Assembly (NCBI GenBank): GCA_902493835.1
Contig: CABURG010000099.1
Location: forward strand, 1-6,407
Source of the DNA: an uncultured Collinsella sp.
GTDB taxonomy: Bacteria; Actinomycetota; Coriobacteriia; Coriobacteriales; Coriobacteriaceae
Reading direction: 5' to 3'
DNA: 6,407 nt
Both the position numbers and the translations under genes were made by a program. This document shows, one piece after another, positions 4,919-6,407 of this stretch (positions are counted from its first letter, which is position 1; each line of letters opens with the position of its first letter). Below the pieces are notes generated by a model. That model did not search any database and had not been told where the DNA came from. It saw only the letters and a list, made by a program, of their open reading frames with translations.

Positions 4919-6139
4919 ATGGTTGATACAGATTTTGCTTGGCGGCTTACGCAAGGGCTCGTGCGGATCGACAGTTCCGACCCAGGTGCGTATGAGGGCG
5001 AGATTGAACGCTATATCAAAGTGTTGGTTGAGGCTCAATTGGAGCGGTTGAGCCATCCGGTGCTCCATGCCGTGCAGGTTGAGGAACTCGAGGTGCTGAC
5101 CGGACGCCGCAATCTCATGGTCACCGTGCCCGGTTTGAGCGACGAGCCACGGCTCGTCTACATCTGCCACATGGATACAGTCACCTTGGGCGACGGCTGG
5201 GACGCGGACATTACGCCGCTCGGGGCGGTCGTGCGCGACGGCAAGCTCTACGGCCGCGGCGCCTGCGACATGAAGGGCGGTCTGGCCTGTGCCATTGCCG
5301 CACTGGTCCATACGCTCGAGCGCGTGGCGGCGGATGGCGCGCTGCCCCGCCGCGGCTTTTCGCTCATCTGCTCGGTCGACGAGGAAGACTTTATGCGAGG
5401 CTCCGAGGCAGCCATCGATGCCGGCTGGGTCGGTTCGCGCGAATGGGTGCTGGACACCGAGCCCACCGACGGACAGATCCAGGTGGCGCACAAGGGGCGT
5501 ACGTGGTTCGAGATTGAAATGGCTGGCGTGACGGCGCATGCGAGCCAGCCGTGGAAGGGCGCGGATGCCGTCGCCGCCATGGCCGAGGTCGTGTGTTCGC
5601 TCCGTCGCGCGTTTGTGGCGCTGCCCGCGCACGATGAGCTGGGGTCTTCGACCATCACGTTTGGCCAAATCGAGGGCGGATATCGCCCCTATGTCGTGCC
5701 CGACCGCGCCAAGGTCTGGGTCGATATGCGCCTGACCCCGCCGACCGATACGGCCGCCGCGACGCGCATGGTAGAGCAGGCCATCGCCGTCGCCGAAGCC
5801 GCCGTTCCCGGCTGCCATGGCAGCTACACCGTGACGGGCGACCGCCCCGCCATCGAGCGCGACCCGAACTCTCCCCTTCTAGCAGCGCTCAAGCGTGCCG
5901 CCGATGACGTGACGGACGCGGACACGACCGTCGGCTTCTTTACCGGCTACACCGACACTGCCGTCATTGCCGGCAAGACGGGTAACCGCAATTGCATGAG
6001 CTACGGTCCCGGGTCGCTCGCGCTCGCGCACAAGCCCAACGAATATGTGCCCCACGCCGATATCGTTCGTTGTCAGCAGGTGCTAATCGCGCTCGCCGAT
6101 AACGTGCTCTGGGACGCGAGCGGCCAAGTTGGGGCATAA
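4919..6139 (+). CDS. M20-family metallopeptidase / deacylase (ArgE/DapE-like)
   Basis: The 406-residue cytosolic enzyme belongs to the two-zinc M20 hydrolases, which split small amide bonds as in N-acyl amino acids, succinyl-diaminopimelate or dipeptides. The exact substrate cannot be read from sequence. Metal site in order: H84-x-D86 (CHMDTV), bridging D117 (GACDMKGG), general base E155 and ligand E156 (VDEEDFMRGS), E181 (or D179) in LDTEPTD, and H371 in AHKPNEYV. The lid/dimerisation domain spans about residues 189-300, with the conserved AHAS (206-209) that helps bind substrate carboxylate and close the active site. All catalytic residues are present, so the enzyme should be active. It is related to DapE and ArgE, but CSVDEEDFMRG differs from the commoner TPDEE-x-G form, so a general name is safer. 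The promoter candidate lies downstream of the serA terminator. A DUF1015 gene follows after 39 bp, suggesting a two-gene transcript. Confidence 0.9.
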   Translation: MVDTDFAWRLTQGLVRIDSSDPGAYEGEIERYIKVLVEAQLERLSHPVLHAVQVEELEVLTGRRNLMVTVPGLSDEPRLVYICHMDTVTLGDGWDADITPLGAVVRDGKLYGRGACDMKGGLACAIAALVHTLERVAADGALPRRGFSLICSVDEEDFMRGSEAAIDAGWVGSREWVLDTEPTDGQIQVAHKGRTWFEIEMAGVTAHASQPWKGADAVAAMAEVVCSLRRAFVALPAHDELGSSTITFGQIEGGYRPYVVPDRAKVWVDMRLTPPTDTAAATRMVEQAIAVAEAAVPGCHGSYTVTGDRPAIERDPNSPLLAALKRAADDVTDADTTVGFFTGYTDTAVIAGKTGNRNCMSYGPGSLALAHKPNEYVPHADIVRCQQVLIALADNVLWDASGQVGA

Positions 6140-6178
6140 TAAGCCGCGAACAAACCGACTCGTGCGTTAGGACCGCCC

Positions 6179-6407
6179 ATGAAAGCACTTCCGTTTCCCT
6201 GCATCCGCCCGGCTCAGGACCGCGTGCTCGAGGCGCTGCCTGCAATGGGCAGCATCCTGAGCGGCAACGATGCTCTGCGCGGAGCCATTGCCGATGGTCT
6301 GATGCTCAAGGACCCGGGTGCGGCGTATTACGTGTACGAATGCTCGGGCGAGCCGGGACGTGTGACGGGTGTCGTGGCGATCTGCCCGGTTGGTGCGCTG
6401 GCGGGCG
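6179..6407 (+). CDS. DUF1015-family protein, N-terminal part (cut by window edge)
   Basis: The first 76 codons of a rightward gene are present, beginning MKALPFPCIRPAQDRVLEAL and running off the right edge. The opening (hydrophobic start, then a proline-rich F/P-x-x-IRP segment) and the later DPGAAYYVYEC stretch resemble the N-terminus of DUF1015 proteins, where IRP and a N/D-P-x-(S/A)-aromatic segment recur. DUF1015 has no established biochemical function. From memory it often lies next to serC and serA in Clostridia and Coriobacteriia, which would link it to serine metabolism; this is context, not proof. TAGGA (6168-6172) lies six bases before the ATG at 6179. The 39-bp gap to the M20 gene suggests co-transcription, although CATAAT (6135-6140), overlapping the M20 stop codon, could act as a separate -10 box. 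The family call rests on a short partial sequence. Confidence 0.7.
   Translation, partial: MKALPFPCIRPAQDRVLEALPAMGSILSGNDALRGAIADGLMLKDPGAAYYVYECSGEPGRVTGVVAICPVGALAG

Noticed and set aside
4898..5818. 306-residue minus-strand open frame within the M20 gene
   Set aside because: Same shadow effect: no domain and no supported start, and the plus strand has a complete M20 active site.
6120..6147. GCGGC/GCCGC inverted repeat around the M20 stop codon as a terminator
   Set aside because: The arms are only five bases, the loop is 18 bases and no T-run follows; the adjacent genes look co-transcribed.

Overview
The window looks like chromosomal DNA from a high-GC actinobacterium of the class Coriobacteriia, most likely Collinsella or a close relative. 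That placement is an inference. It rests on the strong G/C bias at third codon positions (GCC, GGC, CTG, CGC, AAC), the style of the proteins and the serC-serA-DUF1015 neighbourhood as I remember it; no database search was possible. There are no tRNA or rRNA genes, CRISPR arrays, insertion sequences or phage genes. The content is mainly housekeeping.

Left part (1-552): the first 99 codons of a PPP-type metallophosphoesterase run leftwards off the edge. A 253-bp region separates it from a divergent rightward gene. This region holds a plausible leftward promoter, an AT-rich -10-like box facing right, and two palindromic patches that could be operator sites.

Middle-left (553-2381): a 533-residue CPA1-type cation/proton antiporter with two tandem RCK-C (TrkA-C) regulatory domains at its C-terminus. 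The following 227-bp gap contains a perfect AGGAGG Shine-Dalgarno sequence with no conventional start codon after it, so there is either an unannotated tiny reading frame or a gene relic. The gap ends with the probable promoter of the serine operon.

Middle (2382-4840): serC (phosphoserine aminotransferase) and serA (3-phosphoglycerate dehydrogenase, short ACT-domain type) lie 71 bp apart and presumably form an operon. They catalyse the first two steps from 3-phosphoglycerate to serine. A hairpin lies between them. A 10-bp inverted repeat and then a strong intrinsic terminator close the operon.

Right part (4841-6407): a separate promoter probably drives an M20-family metallopeptidase/deacylase. 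A DUF1015-family gene follows 39 bp later and is cut by the window edge. No phosphoserine phosphatase (the third serine step) is seen here. The DUF1015 gene is the only uncharacterised protein near the serine genes, and it is the most open biological question in the window.

Overall this is an ordinary metabolic region. I found no convincing evidence of a new multi-gene system. The points worth a second look are the orphan Shine-Dalgarno/micro-ORF, the duplicated RCK-C tail, the SerA active-site loop without a glutamate, the DUF1015 linkage and several intergenic palindromes.
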